A DNA stretch of 33,003 nt, taken from positions 1 through 33,003 of the forward strand of contig JASGFP010000032.1 of the NCBI GenBank assembly GCA_047605445.1, given 5' to 3'. The translations under genes and the position numbers were made by a program. The notes below the pieces were generated by a model. It had not been told where the DNA came from, made no database searches, and was given only the letters and a program-made list of their open reading frames with translations. Position 1 is the first letter of the stretch, and every line of letters starts with the position of its first letter. Positions 7,306-15,635 of the stretch are shown here, piece by piece. Origin of the DNA: JAJXWB01 sp047605445. Its GTDB lineage: Bacteria; Pseudomonadota; Alphaproteobacteria; Rhizobiales; Beijerinckiaceae.

Positions 7306-9844
7306 GGCTGTCGTCGATCTCACCAATTGCGACCGGGAGCCCATTCACGTTCTCGGCGCGATCCAGCCCTTCGGCTTCCTCATCGCGGTCGGGGCGGACT
7401 GGATCGTTTCGCGCGTGTCCTCGAATATCGCCGGCCTTTTCGGCAAGGCGCCGGACGCAGTTCTCGGCGCGCCGCTTGTCGGCCTGTTCGGTTCGGAAGC
7501 GCTTCACCGCCTGCGCAACATGGCCGCCATGCTGCGGGGCGCCGAATCGGTCGAGCGCGCATTCGCCATTCCATTGACGGATGACGTGCGCCTTTACGAC
7601 GTCGCGCTGCATTTTTCGGATCGATGGCTGGTGATCGAGGTTGAGCCCAGCCATCCGGCCGCATCGGATGCGGCTTCGCTTGTCCGGCGGATCATGACGC
7701 GCGTGCGTCAGGTCGAGAGCCTCCAGCAGTTTCTACAGGAGGGCGCGCGGCAGATCCGCGCGGTTTCCGGCTTCGATCGCGTCATGGTCTATCGCTTCGA
7801 CGCGAGCGGGTCGGGCGAAGTCGTCGCCGAGGCGCGTTCCAGCGAAGTCGACAGTTTTCTCGGGCTGCACTACCCCGCCAGCGACATTCCCGCACAGGCG
7901 CGCGCGCTCTATCTGCGCAACACATTCCGGCTGATCGCCGATATCGACGCCAGGCCCGTCCCGATCGTGCCGCAGTTCGACGCGCAGGGCGCGCCGCTCG
8001 ATCTCTCGCTTTCGATCCTGCGCGCCGTATCGCCCATTCACATCGAATATCTCAAGAACATGGGCGTATGCGCGTCCATGTCGATTTCGATCGTCGTCGA
8101 AGGGCGGCTGTGGGGCCTGTTCGCCTGCCACCACTATCAGCCGCGGCTGCCGGGATTTCTCGACCGCACGGTGGCTGAGCTGTTCGGCTCCATGTTCTCC
8201 ATGATGCTGGAAGCCCGCGAACGCGCGGCGACCGCCGAGTATGAAGAACGCGGCCGCGCGCTCTCCGACAGGGTGATGGCGGTGATCGCGCGCGACAACG
8301 AACGTCTGGCCGATGCCGAATGGCTCGCCAGCGTCGTCGCGGACGCCATTCCTTGCGACGGCGTCGGCGTCTATTTCGACGGCAAGATCACGCTCTCGGG
8401 CTTGACGCCGAACGCCTCGCAATTCGCCGGCGTCATCGCCATGCTCAATCTCAGCGCGCCGAAACAGATTTTCGTCTGCGACAGCATCAAGGCCCTCATT
8501 CCCGAGGCCGAAGCCTATCAGTCGCGCGCGGCCGGCCTGATGGCGCTGCCGATTTCGCGCACGCCGCGCGATTATGTGGTTCTGTTCAGGGGCGAGCAGC
8601 TGCAAGCGGTCCGCTGGGCCGGCAATCCGGAAAAGCCGGTGGAATACGGCCCCAACGGGCCCCGCCTGACGCCGCGCAAGAGTTTCGAGGAATGGTCGAG
8701 CCTCGTGCGCGGCGTGGCGACGCCCTTCACCCGCGCTGAATTGCGCGTGGCCGATACGCTGCGCGGCACGCTGGTCGAAGTCGTGCTGAAATTGTCGGAG
8801 GAGGCCGCGCTCGACCGGCAGCGCGCCGACGAGCGCCAGACGCTGTTGATCGCGGAGCTCAATCACCGCGTCCGCAATGTGCTTGCGCTGGTGCGCGGCC
8901 TGCTCAATCAGGCGCGCGCGTCGGAGGGCGCAGGGCGCGATGTGCTCGAGACGCTGGGCGATCGCGTGATCGCGCTGGCGCGCGCCCACGATCAGATCAC
9001 GGGCGGCAACGGCGCGCCGGCGTCTTTGCGCGGGCTGATCGAAACCGAGGTCGCCGCCTTTCTCGGTGCGCGCAAGGACCGCTGCATCGTCGAGGGGCCG
9101 GACGTGCTGCTGCTGCCCGACGCCTTCACGAGTCTGGCGCTGGTCATCCACGAACTCGTCACCAACGCGAACAAATACGGCGCATTGTCCGACAACGGCC
9201 GTGTGAACATTTCCTGGTCCATCGCCGCAAACGGACGGTTGCGGATCGAGTGGCGCGAAAGCGGCGGCCCGATCGTCAAGCCGCCGCAACGCGAGGGTTT
9301 CGGCTCCACCTTGATCCAGAAGCTGGTCCCCCACGATTTCGGCGGCCGGGCGGACGTGCGTTTCGCGCTGACGGGCGTCGAGGTCGATCTGGAATTGCCC
9401 GCGCGCTACTTCGTCGTCGGCGCGGCGGCGAACCCGTCATTGCCGCAGCGTCGCGCGCAAGCCGAGCCCGCGACCCGCCTGCTGGATGGCAAGGTCGTGC
9501 TCCTGTGCGAAGATTCGCTTCTCATCTCCATGGATTGCGAAAGCCTGCTCGAGGAACTCGGCGCGGTCGAAGTGCTGACCAGCGCCTCGCTGCAGCAGGC
9601 GCGCGCGGCGCTGGCGGCCAAGACCGTCGATTTCGCCATCCTCGACGTCAATCTGGGAAGCGAAAGCAGTCTTCCTCTGGCCGAAGAGCTGGCGCGGGCC
9701 AAAACGCCGTTCGCCTTCGCGACGGGATACGGAGAGATTGCGGCGATCAGCCAGCGGTTTCCGCATGTCCCGGTCGTCACCAAGCCATACACGCGGCAGG
9801 ATCTGACCGAGGCGTGCCGGAAGGCGCTCGGCGGCAGGGGCTAG
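7298..9844 (+). CDS. bphP: Bacteriophytochrome HWE histidine kinase with C-terminal receiver
   Basis: This 848-residue red/far-red photoreceptor has domain order PAS-GAF-PHY-HWE kinase-receiver. Cys11 (LTNCDREPIH) is the expected covalent biliverdin site. The GAF domain carries PASDIP at 193-198 and His248 (SPIHIEYLKNMGV), and the PHY tongue motif PRKSF is at 459-463. The kinase has phospho-acceptor His523 (ELNHRVRN), N-box HELVTNANKYG (618-628) and the HWE-type WRE at 652-654. The receiver (about 731-848) has Asp783, Thr809 and Lys829, and reads FATGYG at 807-812. HWE plus receiver matches the Agp2-like class. The start ATG 7298 overlaps bphO by 8 bases. Whether its dark state is Pr or Pfr (bathy) cannot be read from the sequence. 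Confidence 0.95.
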   Translation: MSEAVVDLTNCDREPIHVLGAIQPFGFLIAVGADWIVSRVSSNIAGLFGKAPDAVLGAPLVGLFGSEALHRLRNMAAMLRGAESVERAFAIPLTDDVRLYDVALHFSDRWLVIEVEPSHPAASDAASLVRRIMTRVRQVESLQQFLQEGARQIRAVSGFDRVMVYRFDASGSGEVVAEARSSEVDSFLGLHYPASDIPAQARALYLRNTFRLIADIDARPVPIVPQFDAQGAPLDLSLSILRAVSPIHIEYLKNMGVCASMSISIVVEGRLWGLFACHHYQPRLPGFLDRTVAELFGSMFSMMLEARERAATAEYEERGRALSDRVMAVIARDNERLADAEWLASVVADAIPCDGVGVYFDGKITLSGLTPNASQFAGVIAMLNLSAPKQIFVCDSIKALIPEAEAYQSRAAGLMALPISRTPRDYVVLFRGEQLQAVRWAGNPEKPVEYGPNGPRLTPRKSFEEWSSLVRGVATPFTRAELRVADTLRGTLVEVVLKLSEEAALDRQRADERQTLLIAELNHRVRNVLALVRGLLNQARASEGAGRDVLETLGDRVIALARAHDQITGGNGAPASLRGLIETEVAAFLGARKDRCIVEGPDVLLLPDAFTSLALVIHELVTNANKYGALSDNGRVNISWSIAANGRLRIEWRESGGPIVKPPQREGFGSTLIQKLVPHDFGGRADVRFALTGVEVDLELPARYFVVGAAANPSLPQRRAQAEPATRLLDGKVVLLCEDSLLISMDCESLLEELGAVEVLTSASLQQARAALAAKTVDFAILDVNLGSESSLPLAEELARAKTPFAFATGYGEIAAISQRFPHVPVVTKPYTRQDLTEACRKALGGRG

Positions 9845-9882
9845 AAGCGACGGCCCTCGCCGCCGCTTTCAAATTGCTAACC

Positions 9883-9898
9883 TTAAACCCGTCTTAAC
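9883..9898 (+). promoter_or_regulatory. Putative CtrA binding box
   Basis: The sequence TTAA-ACCCGTC-TTAAC is a perfect match to the CtrA full site TTAA-N7-TTAAC, in a window where TTAA is rare. It lies 56 bases before the start of the 71-residue gene and just after the bphP stop. CtrA is the cell-cycle response regulator of Alphaproteobacteria and often binds over the -35 region of its targets. Confidence 0.6.
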
Positions 9899-9954
9899 CG
9901 GGCCTGCGTCATTCTCGCTTTCCGGAAGCCATCAAGGCTCCCGGAGTGTGAGAG

Positions 9955-10170
9955 TTGAGTAAGCGCATGTTCGAGTTGCAGACCATCCTCCTGCAGGCCA
10001 TCGCCAACCGGTCCGACGCGCCGGAAATTCGCGCCTGTATCTACCGCGAGATCGGCCTGGCCGCGGTCGCCGGCGAATTCGGCTTTAACCTTTCGGACTT
10101 CGAACCCGCCGCGCCGCCTTCGCAGGGTCGCAAAGACGCCTATATCGAAGGGCAGGAAATAGCGGCCTGA
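9955..10170 (+). CDS. Small conserved-looking hypothetical protein (71 aa)
   Basis: This is a 71-residue acidic soluble protein that I do not recognise. The N-terminal two thirds (MFELQTILLQAIANRSDAPE, then REIGLAAVAGEFGFNL) look like two or three amphipathic helices, and the tail is polar and likely disordered. It has no signal peptide, membrane segment or cysteine cluster. Translation probably starts at TTG 9955, with GGAG eight bases upstream. ATG 9967, four codons later, is the alternative. Evidence that it is a real gene: a good ribosome site, no competing frame, and a CtrA box upstream. A cell-cycle-linked role is inference from that box only. Confidence 0.62.
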   Translation: MSKRMFELQTILLQAIANRSDAPEIRACIYREIGLAAVAGEFGFNLSDFEPAAPPSQGRKDAYIEGQEIAA

Positions 10171-10229
10171 GGTTTTCTCGGGCGTAGCCGGCGCATTTGA
10201 ACGCAGATGCGCGGCGTGGAGCCGAGAGT

Positions 10230-11144
10230 ATGATAACCCGTCGCGCATTGCTGCAGGGCGCAGGCGGCCTCGTTCTGGGGTCGACCGGCCTTGCAAGCTA
10301 CGCGGTCGCGGTCGAGCCGGGTTTCATGCTCGACGTCACCCGCTACCGCCTCACCCCGCGAACCTGGCCTGCCGGCCTCGACCTGCGGGTCGCCATCATC
10401 GCCGACATCCATGCCTGCGAGCCGTGGATGCCGGCTTCCCGGATCCGCCATATCGCGGAAGTCGCCAATTCGCTGAACCCCGACCTGATCGTTCTGCTCG
10501 GCGACTTCAACGGCGGCCATCGAATCGTGACGGGTCCCGTGTTTCCCCAGCAATGGGGCGAGGCGCTCTCGGTTCTGCAGGCCCCGCTGGGCGTCCACGC
10601 CATTCTCGGCAATCACGACTGGTGGCACGGTCCGCTGCCGCGCATGAGGAGCGATGGCGCCGACAGTATCCGCCGCGCGCTGAAGCAGATGAACGCCTCG
10701 GTCCTGGAGAACGACGCGCTGCGGCTCACGAAGAATGGCAAGCCGTTCTGGCTCGTCGGTCTCGGCGACCAACTTGCCCATCCCATTGGCCGTCACCGTT
10801 TTCAGGGCGCCGACGATCTCGACGACGCGCTGGGCGAAGTGACCGACGACGCGCCTATCGTGCTGCTGGCGCACGAGCCCTACATCTTTCACAAGGTGCC
10901 GGATCGCGTCGCCGTGACGCTGTGCGGCCACACGCATGGCGGCCAGGTGAACCTGCCGTTCGTCGGCCCCTTCGCCGCGAGCCGCCGCTTCGGCGCCGAT
11001 CTCGTCTACGGCCACGTGGTTTCGGGCGACCGCCACATCGTGATTTCAGCCGGGCTCGGCACGTCGATCGCGCCGGTGCGCTTCATGCGCCCGCCGGAGG
11101 TCGTGGATCTCGTGATTTCGGGACCGCCCGCCGCGACGGCATAA
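10230..11144 (+). CDS. Tat-type exported metallophosphoesterase (YkuE-like)
   Basis: A 304-residue calcineurin-like phosphoesterase. The N-terminus MITRRALLQGAGGLVLGS has the twin arginine and hydrophobic stretch of a Tat signal. Metal-site motifs appear in order: Asp59/His61 (IADIHA), Asp92 (GDFN), Asn128/His129 (GNHDWW), His215 (AHEP) and His234/His236 (GHTHGG). This is the YkuE-like group, in which some members act on lipid-linked substrates such as UDP-diacylglucosamine; the substrate here is not known. I chose ATG 10230 because the Tat motif begins directly after it; the longer frame from 10197 has no ribosome site. It converges with the L,D-transpeptidase gene across a shared terminator. 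Confidence 0.9.
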   Translation: MITRRALLQGAGGLVLGSTGLASYAVAVEPGFMLDVTRYRLTPRTWPAGLDLRVAIIADIHACEPWMPASRIRHIAEVANSLNPDLIVLLGDFNGGHRIVTGPVFPQQWGEALSVLQAPLGVHAILGNHDWWHGPLPRMRSDGADSIRRALKQMNASVLENDALRLTKNGKPFWLVGLGDQLAHPIGRHRFQGADDLDDALGEVTDDAPIVLLAHEPYIFHKVPDRVAVTLCGHTHGGQVNLPFVGPFAASRRFGADLVYGHVVSGDRHIVISAGLGTSIAPVRFMRPPEVVDLVISGPPAATA

Positions 11145-11168
11145 AAAAACGCGGCCGAAGCCGCGTTT
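11143..11168. terminator. Bidirectional intrinsic terminator
   Basis: There is a perfect 9-bp stem, AAACGCGGC (11147-11155) and GCCGCGTTT (11160-11168), with a CGAA tetraloop. On the minus strand the stem runs into a T tract (complement of the A run at 11143-11149), the classic form for the L,D-transpeptidase transcript. On the plus strand only TTT follows, so it is weaker for the metallophosphoesterase. Confidence 0.88.
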
Positions 11169-11190
11169 CCTGTCGCGCGAGGCTGTCGTC

Positions 11191-11796
11191 TCAGAGAACG
11201 ACCACCTTCGAATTCATCTGCACGCGATTGTAGAGGTCGATCACGTCGATGTTGCGCATCCGGATGCAGCCGGAGGAGACGGACTGGCCGATCTTGTCCT
11301 CTTCGTTCGTGCCGTGAATGCGGTAGAGCGTGTCCTTGTTGCCCTGGTAGAGGTAGATCGCGCGCGCGCCGAGCGGATTGTCGGCGCCGCCCGGCAGGCC
11401 GCCCGCGTCCACCACCGGCTTGAGGTGCGGCCAGCGCTGGATCATGTCCGCCGGCGGGTGCCAGCGGGGCCATTCCTGCAGCGAGCCGACGCGCGCCGTG
11501 CCGCTCCAGCCGAAGGCTTCCGAGCCGGTGGCGACGCCGTAGCGGATCGCCTTCTTGTTCGGCAGGACGAAGAACAGGAACTTGTTCTTGGTGTCGACGA
11601 CGATCGTGCCCGGCGGCTGGCCGGTCGGATCGGTCACTTCGTAGCGGTTGTAATCGCTGCTGACTTCGTAGCGCGGCACCATGGCGACCAGATCGGCGTC
11701 GCGGGTCGACAGTTTCGGATCGGGAACGCGCGCGTAATTGGCGTTGCATGCGCTGAGAGCCAGCGCGCCCGCGATGGCGACGAAAGCGAGTCTCAT
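11191..11796 (-). CDS. L,D-transpeptidase (YkuD domain), predicted lipoprotein
   Basis: A 201-residue cell-wall enzyme. The N-terminus MRLAFVAIAGALALSAC is a lipoprotein signal with lipobox LSAC, so mature Cys17 would be lipidated and face the periplasm. The YkuD domain (about residues 63-200) carries the catalytic motif with His161 (IHGT) and Cys177 (SSGCIRM) in the H-x15-C spacing. Such enzymes form 3-3 peptidoglycan cross-links or attach proteins to peptidoglycan. The frame extends far upstream to 12552, but that part is antisense to the deacetylase-like gene. The start at 11796 is fixed by the lipobox and a GGGAC upstream. A hairpin at 11891-11920 lies in the upstream region. Confidence 0.92.
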   Translation of the reverse strand: MRLAFVAIAGALALSACNANYARVPDPKLSTRDADLVAMVPRYEVSSDYNRYEVTDPTGQPPGTIVVDTKNKFLFFVLPNKKAIRYGVATGSEAFGWSGTARVGSLQEWPRWHPPADMIQRWPHLKPVVDAGGLPGGADNPLGARAIYLYQGNKDTLYRIHGTNEEDKIGQSVSSGCIRMRNIDVIDLYNRVQMNSKVVVL

Positions 11797-11890
11797 TATT
11801 TGCGTCCCGGACTGAATCGAAATGAAATTGAGGCCGATCAAGGCCGTTAGGCCATTGATTACCATATTCATCGCTTTCGTTACCAAATTC

Positions 11891-11920
11891 TTTCCTCGCG
11901 TCGCCACATGACGCAGGAAA
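11891..11920. other. Imperfect inverted repeat in divergent intergenic region
   Basis: TTTCCT-c-GCGTC (11891-11902) pairs with GACGC-AGGAAA (11910-11920): 11 base pairs with one bulged C and a 7-base loop. It lies about 95 bases upstream of the L,D-transpeptidase start and about 125-165 bases from the deacetylase-like gene. No T tract follows on either strand, so it is not a standard terminator. It could be an operator or a leader structure. I recognise nothing else specific in 11797-12045. Confidence 0.45.
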
Positions 11921-12057
11921 GCGACGCCCTGTTGCCATTTTACGACACAAGTCGGGCTGGACAGGACATGCGCTGGACGCGATGCTTCCGGCCAAGCGGC
12001 TGACGGACAAAGGTCCGATCGGTTGAAAATCGTCACCGCGCCGGGGTGGAAAAGCCA

Positions 12058-12987
<930 letters not shown>

Positions 12988-13007
12988 GGGCAGAAGCCAG
13001 CGTCCGC

Positions 13008-13082
13008 CATTGCGAGCGCAGCGGAGCAATCCAGAGCGACAGCGCGGCTCTGGGTTGCTTCGTCGCTCCGCTCCTCGCAATG
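13008..13082. repeat. REP-like palindromic element
   Basis: The arms at 13008-13037 and 13047-13082 are imperfect inverted copies, both beginning CATTGCGAG when read inward from their own ends and closing on CCAGAGC around a 9-base loop. Dispersed intergenic palindromes beginning CATTGCGAGCG are common in Hyphomicrobiales genomes. It lies between two convergent genes, where it may also end or stabilise transcripts. Confidence 0.75.
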
Positions 13083-13101
13083 ACGACCTAAAAATTTCCC
13101 C

Positions 13102-14316
13102 TCACCACACCGCCGGCAAATGCTCCAGCCGGCGCAGCGTGATCGTCGGCTTCCACTGCGGCTCGTCCATGTTTTCGAGCCGCATGTTCGGCAGTCGCGT
13201 CGCCAGCGCGCGGAAGGCGATTTCGCCTTCGAGGCGCGCGAGTTGCGCGCCGAGACACGTATGGATGCCGCCGCCGAAGGAGAGAGGGCGGATATTCTTG
13301 CGCGTGATGTCGAGCGTCTCCGCGTTTTCGTAAGCCTCAGGATCGCGATTGCCGGCGCCGAGCAGGCAGATCACCTCGTCGCCGCGCTTGATGTGCTGGC
13401 CGCGGATCTCGATGTCCTCGGACGCCTTTCGGCTGGTGAGCTGGACGGAGGAATCGTAGCGCAGCAATTCCTCGACAGCGCCCGAGGCGAGCGAAGGATC
13501 GGCGACGAGTTTCCGCCACTGGTCGGGATTGCGATGCAGCGCCAGCAGGCCGTTGCCGATGAGGTTCGTCGTCGTCTCGTGCCCCGCTGCAAACAGCAGC
13601 GAGATATTGGCGAAGAGTTCATCCTCGCTGAGCCGCCCATCCTTCTCGTCCTGCACCTGCAGGAGCGCGCTCGTCAGGTCGTCGCCCGGCTCCTTGCGGC
13701 GGCGATCGAACAGCTTTGCGAAATAGGCGCGGCCGCCGAGAATGTTGGCGTTCACCTGGTCGAGCTCGGCCTGCGTCATCGGCGTAGGGTCGATGGCGCG
13801 GCCGGACACGCGATAACCGCTCAGGAACTGCGCGCGATCCTCTTCGGGAATTCCCAGCATGTCGCAGATCACGATGACCGGCAGCTTGTGCGAGAAGTCC
13901 TCGATCACGTCCATCTTGCCACGCGGCTCGAGGCCGTCGAGCAGCGCATTGACGACGCGTTCGATCTGCGGCCGCATCTCTTCCATGCGGCGCAACGTGA
14001 AGGCCTTCGCCACCAGCCCGCGCAGGCGGGAATGGTCGGGCGGATCGCGCAGCAGCATGGAGCGGCCGAGCTGCTTGTAGACCGGCTCCTCGCGCAGCGC
14101 GCCGCGATTGCGCGGGTCGGAAATGTTCCCGTCGAAATCGTGGACGAAGCGCTGGTCCTTGAGCAGCTTCGCAATGTCGTCGTAGCGGGTCAGCACCCAC
14201 ACGCCCATCGGCGATTTCCACACCGGGGCCATGGAGCGCAGCATGCGGTAGGCGGGGTAGGGGTCCCGCACGAAGGCGGGGTCCATCAGGTTGAAGGCGG
14301 GCTGGGGGGCGTTCAT
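13102..14316 (-). CDS. Cytochrome P450
   Basis: This 404-residue soluble bacterial P450 is complete. The oxygen-binding I-helix motif is AGHETT (244-249), the K-helix ExxR is Glu283-Arg286, and the heme loop is FGGGIHTCLG with thiolate ligand Cys354. There is no fused reductase, so it needs separate ferredoxin and reductase partners, none of which are nearby. The start ATG has AAGGA about eight bases upstream. It lies 19 bases downstream of a gene for a periplasmic binding protein on the same strand, so the two are probably co-transcribed. The substrate is unknown; the pairing hints that the bound solute is oxidised by this enzyme (inference). Confidence 0.95.
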   Translation of the reverse strand: MNAPQPAFNLMDPAFVRDPYPAYRMLRSMAPVWKSPMGVWVLTRYDDIAKLLKDQRFVHDFDGNISDPRNRGALREEPVYKQLGRSMLLRDPPDHSRLRGLVAKAFTLRRMEEMRPQIERVVNALLDGLEPRGKMDVIEDFSHKLPVIVICDMLGIPEEDRAQFLSGYRVSGRAIDPTPMTQAELDQVNANILGGRAYFAKLFDRRRKEPGDDLTSALLQVQDEKDGRLSEDELFANISLLFAAGHETTTNLIGNGLLALHRNPDQWRKLVADPSLASGAVEELLRYDSSVQLTSRKASEDIEIRGQHIKRGDEVICLLGAGNRDPEAYENAETLDITRKNIRPLSFGGGIHTCLGAQLARLEGEIAFRALATRLPNMRLENMDEPQWKPTITLRRLEHLPAVW

Positions 14317-14335
14317 GCGCGTATCCTTCGTTCGT

Positions 14336-15532
14336 TCAGCGGCCGGTCTGCACGTCGCCGAAGCGGACCCATTGCTTGCCGTCGAAGCGCATCATCTGCA
14401 TCTGCTTGACCGGCATGTGATCGTTCGGGCCGGTCGACACCTTGATGCCCGGCAGCAACATCGGCAATTCCATGTCCTTGATGGCTTGGGCCTGCTTCAT
14501 GATGTTGGCGGTCGACAGATCGTCCCCGCAGGCGCGCAGCACGGCCTCCATCACCATCGCGCTGTTGTAGCCGTTCACGAAATTCTGGTCGCGATGATCC
14601 TGGCCGGGCATGTATTTCGCCATGAAGGCGAGAAAGCCCTTCAGCCCCGCGTCGTCTTTCCACGCCGGATCCATCGGGTCCTTCACATAGGCCGAGGACA
14701 TGATGCCGACGCCCTTCTCGACGCCGGCCGGCTCCATGACGGAGGAAATCCAGATCGCGACATTGGCGAGAAAGAACTGCGGCTTCCAGTTGAGTTCGTA
14801 GACGCGGCGGATCGTCTGCGCCGCGAATTTCGGCGTCACCGCGCCGATCAGAACGTCGGCGCCAGTCGCCTTCAGCGTCGTGATCTGAGAGTCGATGGTG
14901 GGATCGGTGAATTCGTAGGGCGCGACCGTTACGCGCTTGTCGAAATCCGCGCCAAGCACGTCGCGCACGCCGGCGATGTAGTCGCGGCCGAAGTCGTCGT
15001 TCTGCGCGAGGATCGCGAATTTCGCGTTCGGGTTCTGCGTCAGCGCATGGCGCGCATAGATGCGCGCCTCGTAGCGGAACGACCCCTGGATGCCCATGAT
15101 GGTCATGGGATAGTTGGTCAGGTCGTCGAATTTCGACGCGCCCGAGCCGATGAACAGTTGCGGCACGTTCTTCGTCTGCAGATATTTCGCCGTCGCCGTG
15201 TTGTGCGCCGTGCCGATGGTCGAGAAGATCAGCGCCACCTCGTCCTGCTCGACCAGCTTGCGCGTCTGCTCGACGGTCTTGGGCGGCACATAGCCGTCGT
15301 CGTAGGAAATCAGATTGACCTTGCGCCCGTTGATCCCGCCCTTCTCGTTCAGCATCTGGAAATAGGCGATCTCCGACTTGCCGAGCATCGAAAAGGCCGA
15401 GACGGGCCCGGAATAGGGCATGGTTTGCCCAAGCTTGATTTCGCTCTTTGTGACGCCGCGCGGCTCCTGCGCGTGTGCGCAGCCGACGGCCAGCGCCATC
15501 AGGCCTGCAAGGCCAAGGCTCCGAGACAACAT
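14336..15532 (-). CDS. Branched-chain-amino-acid-type ABC transporter substrate-binding protein
   Basis: A 398-residue periplasmic binding protein of the LivK/LivJ fold (Peripla_BP_6). An export signal covers about residues 1-21 (LALAVGCAHA with an Ala-His-Ala cleavage site; the LAVGC could instead act as a lipobox). The mature protein begins with a family pattern, GVTKSEIKLGQTMPYSGP, followed by the two lobes (for example IGTAHNTATAKYLQTKNVPQ). A strong GGAGGAAAAC precedes ATG 15532. No Liv permease or ATPase gene is in the window, so it is an orphan binding protein. Members of this family also bind aromatic acids, amides and other small solutes, so the name does not fix the ligand. Confidence 0.92.
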   Translation of the reverse strand: MLSRSLGLAGLMALAVGCAHAQEPRGVTKSEIKLGQTMPYSGPVSAFSMLGKSEIAYFQMLNEKGGINGRKVNLISYDDGYVPPKTVEQTRKLVEQDEVALIFSTIGTAHNTATAKYLQTKNVPQLFIGSGASKFDDLTNYPMTIMGIQGSFRYEARIYARHALTQNPNAKFAILAQNDDFGRDYIAGVRDVLGADFDKRVTVAPYEFTDPTIDSQITTLKATGADVLIGAVTPKFAAQTIRRVYELNWKPQFFLANVAIWISSVMEPAGVEKGVGIMSSAYVKDPMDPAWKDDAGLKGFLAFMAKYMPGQDHRDQNFVNGYNSAMVMEAVLRACGDDLSTANIMKQAQAIKDMELPMLLPGIKVSTGPNDHMPVKQMQMMRFDGKQWVRFGDVQTGR

Positions 15533-15635
15533 GTTTTCCTCCGCGCGGGCCGGTCTTGCGCCGGCGTGCGCGATGGAGGTTGCCAGAAATCTTTCGCCAG
15601 CGCAGCAGGAGAATGCGCGGGAAAAGACGCCCGCC

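Noticed and set aside
7733..9334. 533-residue minus-strand open frame opposite bphP
   Set aside because: It is an antisense shadow with no motif; the bphP domains explain this DNA.
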